Of a DNA stretch of 64,000 nt, positions 58,458 to 64,000 are shown in pieces. The stretch's first letter is position 1; every line of letters begins with the position of its first letter. Made by a program: the position numbers and the translations under genes. Origin of the DNA: a virus; IMG/VR virus record IMGVR_UViG_3300020380_000001, positions 124,001 through 188,000 of that record. One strand, given 5' to 3'. The notes below the pieces were generated by a model that saw only the letters and a list, made by a program, of their open reading frames with translations, was not told where the DNA came from and did not search any database.

Positions 58458-59066
58458 TTACAAGTCGTTTACTTCAACGACTCGTGCAAAGTCAACAATA
58501 AATTGTACAATATAATCCCAAGAATGACCGTTTTCGATGTTGTATTCAGCAATACGACACAGCGCGTCGAGCGTAGCTTCGTATTCTTCATCATCATCGC
58601 CGTCAACGGTGCACGTCCCTTCGTCGTACATTTCTTTGGCTGCTTCAAAATCCATTTCCAAGTCGTGTACAAGCATTGAAGCCAAGTCACAATCATGGAT
58701 GGCAACATCGTCCATTTCAGCACCGAAACAAACCATGTGTTCGTGTACGAACTCGCTAAGCTCAGGACTTAGTGATTCACTATCAGTAAACAAAATGAAG
58801 TAGTCAGCCACTTCAAATACGATAATCTCGTCGGAACCAATACTGTCGCGCAGTGACTCGATATCACTTTCATCTAGCATACCCAGGAAAGTTTGGATAT
58901 CAGACTCGTTAGACGTCACGTAAACACTAGCGTAATCGCTACCAGTCAAAAAAGACGTATCGTCTACGTCACCGCGCACGGTGTCAGAGTCAGTAGGCAA
59001 GTATGATGTATATTCAACATCAAGCGTTTCGTGTACTAACTTACGTTTTTCGGTGGTGAATTCCAT
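58458..59066 (-). CDS. Hypothetical acidic protein, paralogue of the 49288 product
   Basis: 202 residues from ATG 59066 with GGAGG upstream. Very acidic. FEVADYFILFTDSESLSPEL and HEHMVCFGAEMDDVAIHD match the 49288 product. Its C-terminus (ENGHSWDYIVQFIVDFAR) is extra. Unknown. Confidence 0.75.
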   Translation of the reverse strand: MEFTTEKRKLVHETLDVEYTSYLPTDSDTVRGDVDDTSFLTGSDYASVYVTSNESDIQTFLGMLDESDIESLRDSIGSDEIIVFEVADYFILFTDSESLSPELSEFVHEHMVCFGAEMDDVAIHDCDLASMLVHDLEMDFEAAKEMYDEGTCTVDGDDDEEYEATLDALCRIAEYNIENGHSWDYIVQFIVDFARVVEVNDL

Positions 59067-59082
59067 CACGCCTCCAAAGAAA

Positions 59083-59158
59083 TGGTGCCCCTAACTGGAT
59101 TCGAACCAGTGACCTAACGATTATGAGTCGTCCGCTCTGCACACTGAGCTACAGGGGC
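59083..59158 (-). tRNA. tRNA-Met(CAT)
   Basis: 76 nt: acceptor GCCCCTG/TAGGGGC, D arm GCTC/GAGC, anticodon arm GACGA-CTCATAA-TCGTT, T arm ACTGG-TTCGAAT-CCAGT, A73, CCA encoded. Elongator Met or, with lysidine, Ile; not an initiator type (paired first base). Confidence 0.95.
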
Positions 59159-59252
59159 TTTAAATAACTTCTTAAAACTTGTGTCTATTATACAACCATT
59201 TAGGTTGCTTGCAAGAAAAACTTTTAATTATTTTCCACATTGACACGGTGAT

Positions 59253-59327
59253 TGGAGCGGATAAGGGGAGTCGAACCCCTTCACTACGGCTTGGAAGGCC
59301 GAGGGCGTCACCAGTGAGCTTACCCGC
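59253..59327 (-). tRNA. tRNA-Gly(TCC)
   Basis: 75 nt: acceptor GCGGGTA/TATCCGC, anticodon loop CTTCCAA, T arm AGGGG-TTCGACT-CCCCT, U73, CCA encoded. D stem is GCTC with GACGC-side mismatch, slightly irregular. Confidence 0.93.
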
Positions 59328-59338
59328 GTATTTTGTTA

Positions 59339-59788
59339 CTAAGCATGATTCACATAAGCCGTACTAATAATACAAGCAGTGTGATAATCAGCTTCCTGTT
59401 TAAAAGCGTTAAAGAGTTCAGCGTACTGTTCTTTAACAGATAATTCTTGATCCATGTCAGTAATGTGGAAACGACATTTATGACCACATAGCTTTTTACT
59501 AATTGAACGGCCGATGTCAGTTTTTGGATTACTGTCACAGTAAACGTAAAGGCCGATACGTTCTAGTGCAATGCCGCCGCCCCATTCTACGACTAGGCGA
59601 TACGTGTTATCAATTGCATTACCGCGTATGTTAAGGAAACAACGGGTACTTCTGAACGTAGTGTCAACGTCGACATTGTACTTTTGCTTGAGTTGCTCAA
59701 CATAATCGACTAACTGTGCCTTTATAAAAGCAAAGCTGTCAAGTTCTTTAACAGCCTCGCCCATACTAATCATGCCTGGTAATCTCAT
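59339..59788 (-). CDS. Hypothetical protein
   Basis: 149 residues, alpha/beta. YDQLVEYVEQLKQKYNV-like helix at the start, then YRLVVEWGGGIALERIGLYVY strands. Stop lies just after tRNA-Gly(TCC). Sigma70 promoter 33 nt upstream. Unknown. Confidence 0.72.
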   Translation of the reverse strand: MRLPGMISMGEAVKELDSFAFIKAQLVDYVEQLKQKYNVDVDTTFRSTRCFLNIRGNAIDNTYRLVVEWGGGIALERIGLYVYCDSNPKTDIGRSISKKLCGHKCRFHITDMDQELSVKEQYAELFNAFKQEADYHTACIISTAYVNHA

Positions 59789-59820
59789 CTTTGTAACCTT
59801 CTTTCTTAAAGTTCACAAAG

Positions 59821-59848
59821 AGTATAACAAACGATTACCAGTTTACAA
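59821..59848 (-). promoter_or_regulatory. Sigma70-like promoter
   Basis: Minus-strand TTGTAA (59848-59843), 16 nt, TATACT (59826-59821), before the gene at 59788. Confidence 0.5.
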
Positions 59849-59853
59849 GACTT

Positions 59854-60414
59854 TTAAGATACTACTTTGACCCACTGGTTATAAAACGCATCGCGTCCAA
59901 ACCCAAGGTACATATCGTCACCAACTAACACAAGAGCTACTTCACGAGAACTTGTTTTAGATGCAGACGGATTAGGCGCAGCAAGATATCTGCTCCAGTC
60001 AGCACTAACGATACCATGTTTGTCAAGAAGGCTTTCGATATCTTCATAATGAACAACGTTATTGCCGCGGCCTATTTGGCGCCAATTTGAAGGTTTAGTG
60101 TTCCACTCTGCACCCAAGTCATGTAACGCTTGGTAAATTTCACCAACTGCATCTAAGTCAGTAGCATAGCCGTCGCCTGATTCAAGAATGGCTTGGATAC
60201 GACTTGCTCTTGACGACGGGCGAGCACTTTCCATTATCTCGCCTATTTCTTCAGCCATTTTGTCTTCAAAGTTCATAAGCTTATCCATGATTCTGTCATA
60301 GAATGCTTTGATTTTATCAGCTGATGCTTGGTCGTCGACCTGAAGCATTAAGTAATTGCGCTCTTTAGTCAGAGCAGTGTAAGTGGCGTTAGCCAATGAG
60401 TTAAATTTTGACAT
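59854..60414 (-). CDS. Hypothetical protein
   Basis: 186 residues. Helical first half, then a Ser/Arg-rich linker (SARPSSRASR) and a C-terminal alpha/beta part. Follows tRNA-Gly(GCC) by 37 nt. Unknown. Confidence 0.72.
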   Translation of the reverse strand: MSKFNSLANATYTALTKERNYLMLQVDDQASADKIKAFYDRIMDKLMNFEDKMAEEIGEIMESARPSSRASRIQAILESGDGYATDLDAVGEIYQALHDLGAEWNTKPSNWRQIGRGNNVVHYEDIESLLDKHGIVSADWSRYLAAPNPSASKTSSREVALVLVGDDMYLGFGRDAFYNQWVKVVS

Positions 60415-60451
60415 ATTAGAATCCTATTCTTTTGTTTTTGTTATTAGGATT

Positions 60452-60527
60452 TGGAGCGGGTAACGGGGTTCGAACCCGTGGCCTCTACCTTGGCAAGGTA
60501 GCGCTCTACCAACTGAGCTACACCCGC
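60452..60527 (-). tRNA. tRNA-Gly(GCC)
   Basis: 76 nt: acceptor GCGGGTG/TACCCGC, D arm GCTC/GAGC, anticodon arm CTACC-TTGCCAA-GGTAG, T arm ACGGG-TTCGAAC-CCCGT, U73, CCA encoded. Confidence 0.95.
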
Positions 60528-60535
60528 ATAAATGG

Positions 60536-60742
60536 TTATTCGCCTACGTACTCGAGATGTCTTTCGCAATGGCGATCTGAACAAGTCTGGTCAGTGTAAG
60601 TCATAGTACCGCAATCGGGACAAGGAATACTTCCTTCTCTCCCTTCGCGCACTTTGGATTCGCTTCTGCGAGAACGGCGCTTAACTGAACTTTCTGTCAG
60701 TTTACTTAGTAGTTTTTTGTTAGTTTTATCATACTTTGACAT
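60536..60742 (-). CDS. Small zinc-ribbon protein
   Basis: 68 residues. Basic N-terminus (KRRSRRSESKVREGREG) then IPCPDCGTMTYTDQTCSDRHCERH, a four-cysteine zinc-ribbon pattern. Possibly nucleic-acid binding. Late-type element 23 nt upstream, inside the upstream gene's end. Confidence 0.72.
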   Translation of the reverse strand: MSKYDKTNKKLLSKLTESSVKRRSRRSESKVREGREGSIPCPDCGTMTYTDQTCSDRHCERHLEYVGE

Positions 60743-60763
60743 AATAGTTTCCTTGTATTACGA

Positions 60764-61174
60764 CTATTTAGCATGTCGTTCAAGGTCTGTTCTATTATCT
60801 TTATCAACTGAATGCTTGGCTCTGCGTGCTTCTGATTCAGAGCGCATACTCACCAAGTGCTTGCCCGGCGTACCCAATACTACATCGTGGATTGGTTCTA
60901 TGCGAATAGTGTTTACCATTTGGCGATAGCGCTTTTTAGTGTCGTCGCTTAACTCAGTATACTCTGTGCGAGTACCGAAAAAGAAATTAGAGCGCTTGGT
61001 AGGTGACCCGGCAATTAGCCACTTTAGATGATTTACTGTCTTACCGATTCTTTCAACTAAATGCCCGTAGTCAGACCCTGCGACTATTTCACTATTATCC
61101 AATAAAAACTGGGTGTCGCCATTCTCTAAAGTGAACACAACAACATATATTTTAGCTGCATGCATTTTGACCAT
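60764..61174 (-). CDS. Hypothetical protein
   Basis: 136 residues, beta strands first (KIYVVVFTLENGDTQFLLD), then basic helices (SESEARRAKHS). Ribosome site GAGG. Lies between the tmRNA-like element and the zinc-ribbon gene. Unknown. Confidence 0.72.
   Translation of the reverse strand: MVKMHAAKIYVVVFTLENGDTQFLLDNSEIVAGSDYGHLVERIGKTVNHLKWLIAGSPTKRSNFFFGTRTEYTELSDDTKKRYRQMVNTIRIEPIHDVVLGTPGKHLVSMRSESEARRAKHSVDKDNRTDLERHAK
60765..60770 (-). promoter_or_regulatory. Late-type promoter element TAAATA
   Basis: Context TGCTAAATAGTC on the minus strand, 23 nt before the start at 60742. Confidence 0.45.
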
Positions 61175-61194
61175 GCCAGAACCTCATTATAAAA

Positions 61195-61346
61195 TGGACG
61201 AGCCGCCGGGATTCGAACCCGGGAATACAGAATACTTCCGCTATTTGCATTTCGCTTGGCATTGTCTGTACCTTTAAACCCCTCATACCAATACTTGGCT
61301 TAAAGAACCGATGCACCGATTCTTAAAGTTGCAAGGAGTCAGCCCG
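61195..61346 (-). ncRNA. tmRNA-like or unusual tRNA-like RNA (152 nt, element D)
   Basis: 5' CGGGCUGAC pairs with 3' CGGCUCG: C1-G72, G2-C71, G3-U70, G4-C69, C5-G68, U6-G67, G7-C66. The T arm is perfect (CCGGG-TTCGAAT-CCCGG), followed by U73 and encoded CCA. The 5' NGGGCUGA start, the G3-U70 pair and the lack of a D stem match the tRNA-like domain of tmRNA (E. coli GGGGCUGA). The interior has an 8-of-9-bp hairpin (CTTTAAGAA/TTCTTTAAG) but is far shorter than tmRNA. I see no tag ending in Ala-Ala-stop. U73 is atypical. It could be a shortened tmRNA relative or an interrupted tRNA. Confidence 0.5.
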
Positions 61347-61356
61347 ATTGTTAAAA

Positions 61357-61436
61357 TGGCGCAGGTGTAGGGAGTCGAACCCTCAAGTCTCTCGACACGG
61401 TTTTGGAGACCGCTTTGCTCGCCAATGCGCACCTAC
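61357..61436 (-). tRNA. tRNA with CCA (Trp) anticodon and a long variable arm
   Basis: 80 nt: acceptor GTAGGTG/CACCTGC, anticodon arm GCGGT-CTCCAAA-ACCGT, variable region of 12 nt with GTC-GAGA-GAC stem, T arm GAGGG-TTCGACT-CCCTA (one mismatch), G73, CCA encoded. The anticodon arm is of normal Trp type, but Trp tRNAs have short variable loops. Only Ser, Leu and Tyr use long arms in bacteria. D stem is short and the loop large. Confidence 0.8.
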
Positions 61437-61625
61437 TTAATTCAAATTACCTAGTATCGCAGTAAGCACGATACCGACTTCTAGTCCCAGTAAAACGCCT
61501 ACACAAGCGCAGGGAATCATATAACGGTATTCACCCTGCCGTGCATGGACAGGTTTTCTTGCATAGAACGCCAACGGCGCAGCCATGCCTAATAACATTC
61601 CGATAATACCGCATACGATTAGCAT
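61437..61625 (-). CDS. Small membrane protein
   Basis: 62 residues with two membrane segments (about 2-22 and 38-60), basic loop between (RKPVHARQGEYR). Its stop abuts the 5' end of the Trp-anticodon tRNA. Unknown. Confidence 0.68.
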   Translation of the reverse strand: MLIVCGIIGMLLGMAAPLAFYARKPVHARQGEYRYMIPCACVGVLLGLEVGIVLTAILGNLN

Positions 61626-61641
61626 ATTTTCACCTAATAAT

Positions 61642-61726
61642 TGGTACGGATGGAGAGACTTGAACTCTCACGCCTTGCGGCACTGGAACCTAAATCCAGC
61701 GTGTCTACCAATTCCACCACATCCGC
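61642..61726 (-). tRNA. tRNA-Leu(TAG)
   Basis: 85 nt class II tRNA: acceptor GCGGATG/CATCCGT, anticodon arm CTGGA-TTTAGGT-TCCAG, variable arm TGCC-GCAA-GGCG, T arm GAGAG-TTCAAGT-CTCTC, A73, CCA encoded. Confidence 0.95.
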
Positions 61727-61730
61727 GTTG

Positions 61731-61991
61731 TTACTTTTTAACTTTCTCGCCGAGCGGAAGATCGTCTAGCGCATACGCATCGTAATCGCCGAGCACTGTT
61801 TCTGCGTGCTCTATTGCATCTTCCACTGACCAAAACGGTTTAGGCGGTATATCATCTTCATGATCACCTACCCCTTTTGCTACGTACCGTCTTGTATCTA
61901 ACATTAGGTACACATTAAAGCGCTCATACGGGTCTTTGTATTCTATGAATGCCTTGAACTCGTATAAAGGCAATAAATCGTCTAACAGCAT
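61731..61991 (-). CDS. Hypothetical protein
   Basis: 86 residues, alpha/beta, acidic. PFWSVEDAIEHAETVL in the second half. Late-type element 27 nt upstream. Ends next to tRNA-Leu. Unknown. Confidence 0.72.
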   Translation of the reverse strand: MLLDDLLPLYEFKAFIEYKDPYERFNVYLMLDTRRYVAKGVGDHEDDIPPKPFWSVEDAIEHAETVLGDYDAYALDDLPLGEKVKK

Positions 61992-62017
61992 ATTCGTACA
62001 TCCTTATGGTATACGAA

Positions 62018-62023
62018 TATTTA
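62018..62023 (-). promoter_or_regulatory. Late-type promoter element TAAATA
   Basis: Context GCATAAATATTC on the minus strand, 27 nt before the start at 61991. Confidence 0.45.
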
Positions 62024-62033
62024 TGCATTTGAT

Positions 62034-62330
62034 TTAATGCTCGAAAATATCGTCGCAGGTTATTTCACCATCAATTACGGCTCTAACTAGCGCACGTTTT
62101 TCGTCAGCTTTTCCAATAACAGGACAACCAGCAGTTTCAAAGTAAAAATCACACTTATTGCAGCCTGCGTTGGTTGAGCCTGATACAAAATCTTCGAACG
62201 TTGGTGTCATCATGGCCAGCGCTTGCTCGCGCTGCATATCATACGAAGCAACAACCTTATCAATAGCGGTTGCTAGATGATTGATGAACCATGCTCGTAG
62301 ATCATCTGAAATCTTTATGCCTTTACGCAT
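62034..62330 (-). CDS. Hypothetical protein with cysteine cluster
   Basis: 98 residues. GCNKCDFYFETAGC and a later cysteine (EITCDDIF) suggest a metal site or Fe-S-like cluster. The N-terminus is helical. Unknown. Confidence 0.7.
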   Translation of the reverse strand: MRKGIKISDDLRAWFINHLATAIDKVVASYDMQREQALAMMTPTFEDFVSGSTNAGCNKCDFYFETAGCPVIGKADEKRALVRAVIDGEITCDDIFEH

Positions 62331-62406
62331 AAGTAAACCTCATATGCTATCTAAACATAGTCTTAGTATAAGGCCTTTTTTAGTATTGTAAAGACTTATC
62401 TGACAT

Positions 62407-62440
62407 AAAAAATGCGGCTAACTTTCGTTGCCGCATTTTT
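62407..62440 (-). terminator. Rho-independent terminator
   Basis: AAAAATGCGGC/GCCGCATTTTT with an 11-nt loop, followed by T-run on the minus strand, just after the gene ending at 62460. Confidence 0.88.
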
Positions 62441-62459
62441 GTGAACTGCTTAAGTTAAA

Positions 62460-62870
62460 TTAACGTGCAGTACGCATAATTGTGGCATAAATTTCTAACA
62501 AGTCGTTGAGTTGGAAAACTTCTTCTTGTAGAAAGTCGATTGCTTCCATAGCAACGTCATTGCCGTAGCCTACGCGCTTAGCCCAATCAAAAAAGTACTG
62601 CTCAACAGCACGGTATTGATCGTCGCTAGCTGAACCGAAGTTAGTAACACCGAATTGCTTAAGGAAGCGGCCAGGACGGCGGCGTTTCATTTCAGCTGTG
62701 ATTTCCCACGCTACGTGAACGATTTGCTCAGGTGAACCATAGTCGCTTGCAGCGTCCATAACTTCGTCAGAATCAAGTGTTGCGCCAGGTAGGGCAGCAA
62801 TGTCAGCAGCATATTGGCCAACTTCTGAGTCGTCTTCAGTCATAAGGTTCATAATTTTTCTCATATCCAT
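62460..62870 (-). CDS. Hypothetical protein
   Basis: 136 residues, helical and acidic, with VAWEITAEMKRRRPGRFLKQFG. Ribosome site GGAG; terminator follows. Two TAAATA matches lie upstream (62939 and 63014) but far from the start. Unknown. Confidence 0.75.
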   Translation of the reverse strand: MDMRKIMNLMTEDDSEVGQYAADIAALPGATLDSDEVMDAASDYGSPEQIVHVAWEITAEMKRRRPGRFLKQFGVTNFGSASDDQYRAVEQYFFDWAKRVGYGNDVAMEAIDFLQEEVFQLNDLLEIYATIMRTAR

Positions 62871-63049
62871 AAAGCTGTCTCCTTTAAAATGCTAATTGGA
62901 ATGTTTGTCGCTTGCATATTTCGCATAACTTACAAGAGTATTTAGTAAAGTTCTATCGTTGTCGATAATTAACGGTTCAATTTACTCTTTTTGTATTACT
63001 ATCTAAAGTAACGTATTTAGTGCCTTGTTACAAAGCAAGCTTCAATTAT

Positions 63050-63250
63050 TTATCGCCTTATCAGTTCTATGCTACATTTTCGCTTTATTTTGGCAGAAAG
63101 TTTTCTTGCTTTAGTCTGTAAGCGATGCCACTCAATGGCAATTTCGTTATCGTGGTCACTTTCTATATGCAACATTCTTTCTTCAAGTTCACCGATGCGA
63201 TCGAAAACTTTGGCTTCTTTCTTAAGCAGTTTCAGGAGTTTATGTGACAT
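63050..63250 (-). CDS. Small coiled-coil protein
   Basis: 66 residues. Charged helix with DRIGELEERMLHIESDHDNE and a basic end. Starts just after tRNA-Arg. Unknown. Confidence 0.7.
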   Translation of the reverse strand: MSHKLLKLLKKEAKVFDRIGELEERMLHIESDHDNEIAIEWHRLQTKARKLSAKIKRKCSIELIRR

Positions 63251-63265
63251 GATGTGCCTATAATA

Positions 63266-63342
63266 TGGCAGGTGCGGCAGGATTCGAACCTGCGACCCTT
63301 GGCTTAGAAGGCCAATGCTCTATCCAGCTGCGCTACGCACCC
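63266..63342 (-). tRNA. tRNA-Arg(TCT)
   Basis: 77 nt: acceptor GGGTGCG/CGCACCT (first pair G-U), D arm GCGC/GAGC, anticodon arm TTGGC-CTTCTAA-GCCAA, T arm GCAGG-TTCGAAT-CCTGC, G73, CCA encoded. Confidence 0.94.
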
Positions 63343-63354
63343 ATTAAAGATGGT

Positions 63355-63648
63355 TTAATCAAACGGCCAGTTCGGGTCTCGTTCTGAGAATTCCATCATA
63401 GAGCCATGGAATTCAAGGTTAATTGAACCTACCTTAGCTTCATGGTAAAATATCCCTATCACCGAGTCGTCTTGGTTGTATATCACCTCAACACGGTGCC
63501 CGTCAATTTCTGACTGTTCGATGTCGTCGCTACTAACCTCCATAGTGAGGTCTTCCCAACGACTGTAATTAACTTTTTTGAAGTTTCCGGATTCAGTAAG
63601 TGGCTTACCTTCCATCACGTTCATAAATCCACGCATTGTATCTGACAT
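63355..63648 (-). CDS. Hypothetical protein
   Basis: 97 residues, mostly beta in the second half (GHRVEVIYNQDDSVIGIFYHEAK), acidic. Late-type element 26 nt upstream. Unknown. Confidence 0.72.
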   Translation of the reverse strand: MSDTMRGFMNVMEGKPLTESGNFKKVNYSRWEDLTMEVSSDDIEQSEIDGHRVEVIYNQDDSVIGIFYHEAKVGSINLEFHGSMMEFSERDPNWPFD

Positions 63649-63673
63649 ATTGAGTTATCCTATATAATGTACG

Positions 63674-63679
63674 TATTTA
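63674..63679 (-). promoter_or_regulatory. Late-type promoter element TAAATA
   Basis: Context CACTAAATACGT on the minus strand, 26 nt before the start at 63648. Confidence 0.5.
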
Positions 63680-63706
63680 GTGACAGAGGCTTCTTCACTG
63701 TATAAT

Positions 63707-63868
63707 TCAAAGATTAAAGTAGCGGTTTCTATCTTCAATACTAGGGGTCAGTTTACGCGTGGTTTCGCGAAACTTTTCTTCTTGTTCACGCACACTGCGC
63801 CAAAACTCTAGACCCTCTTCTTTAGTGGGTTCATGTTCAGAAAGTGCTTTCAGTAACTCGTCATCCAT
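63707..63868 (-). CDS. 53-residue hypothetical protein
   Basis: Start ATG 63868 overlaps the upstream TAA, so coupled. Highly charged helical (KALSEHEPTKEEGLEFWR, SVREQEEKF). Unknown. Confidence 0.62.
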   Translation of the reverse strand: MDDELLKALSEHEPTKEEGLEFWRSVREQEEKFRETTRKLTPSIEDRNRYFNL

Positions 63869-64000
63869 TATTTCGACTCACTCTCGTGTATCTTCTTCCA
63901 CTGTTCAACAGCATCAAAAAACAAGTCACTCACGGCATCAGCGCCGGCATCAGCAATAGATATCATTGTTTCCGAGTCGTTCCACTGCGAAAGCCACTTC
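63868..64000 (-). CDS. Hypothetical protein, N-terminus beyond window
   Basis: The last 43 codons of a leftward gene enter from the right edge (SETMISIADAGADAVSDLFF then AVEQWKKIHESESK) and end in TAA overlapping the next ATG. Helical. No start in the window. Confidence 0.65.
   Translation of the reverse strand, partial: KWLSQWNDSETMISIADAGADAVSDLFFDAVEQWKKIHESESK

Noticed and set aside
61206-61240. Fourth copy of the shared tRNA insert in element D
   Set aside because: A short AGTATTCTGTATT stretch looks similar but the hairpin and CAGCA tail are missing.
1-64000. Integrase, attachment site, insertion sequence or CRISPR array
   Set aside because: None seen; no transposase or recombinase motifs and no regularly spaced repeats.

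Overview
The window looks like part of the genome of a large virulent tailed phage (myovirus-like) of a gammaproteobacterium. It is densely packed with mostly small unknown genes. The replication proteins are of T4 type: a family B DNA polymerase, a gp45-like sliding clamp, an RNase H/flap nuclease and DsbA. There is a holin-endolysin pair and a tRNA cluster, and no integrase, transposon or CRISPR array. The host guess rests on the holin family, the ArfA-like rescue factor and the host-like sigma70 promoters. No sequence search was possible, so every family call is from motif reading.

Layout. 1-1001: two leftward genes, the first cut by the window edge. 1116-29254: mainly rightward. It carries a probable virion protein, a nucleotide-sugar dehydrogenase with a glycosyltransferase-like protein, a leftward lysis pair (6307-7375), a 1039-residue Calx-beta adhesin, then the replication and DNA-modification block. 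That block holds a nuclease-like protein, DsbA, a Gfo/Idh/MocA plus MDR oxidoreductase pair, DNA polymerase, clamp, DpdA-like transglycosylase, QueE, a string of small genes, the RNase H-like nuclease, a glutaredoxin, and a subtilisin-like domain fused to a PP-loop ATPase domain. At 29.25 kb the coding strand switches. 29243-64000 is leftward: structural/fibre-like genes, a Bfd-like ferredoxin, an ArfA-like factor, a MazG-like pyrophosphatase, a TOPRIM protein, many small genes, an SPFH/flotillin-like protein beside a lipoprotein, and tRNA genes interleaved with structured non-coding gaps.

Regulation. Two promoter types recur. One is sigma70-like, mostly with a fixed 16-bp spacer. The other is TAAATA placed 19-36 nt upstream of start codons, resembling the T4 late promoter and fitting the clamp and DsbA homologues.

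Most unusual points. (1) Three tRNA or tRNA-like genes share a small structured insert whose hairpin covaries between copies; in the tRNA-Ile gene, removing 44 nt restores a perfect cloverleaf. (2) A 152-nt tRNA-like element has the acceptor stem and G3-U70 pair of tmRNA. (3) A phage ArfA homologue has a hairpin inside its 3' coding end, as in bacterial arfA. (4) A subtilase is fused to a PP-loop ATPase. (5) DpdA and QueE imply 7-deazaguanine in the phage DNA. (6) An mRNA leader with a 15-bp helix contains the ribosome binding site of the next gene.
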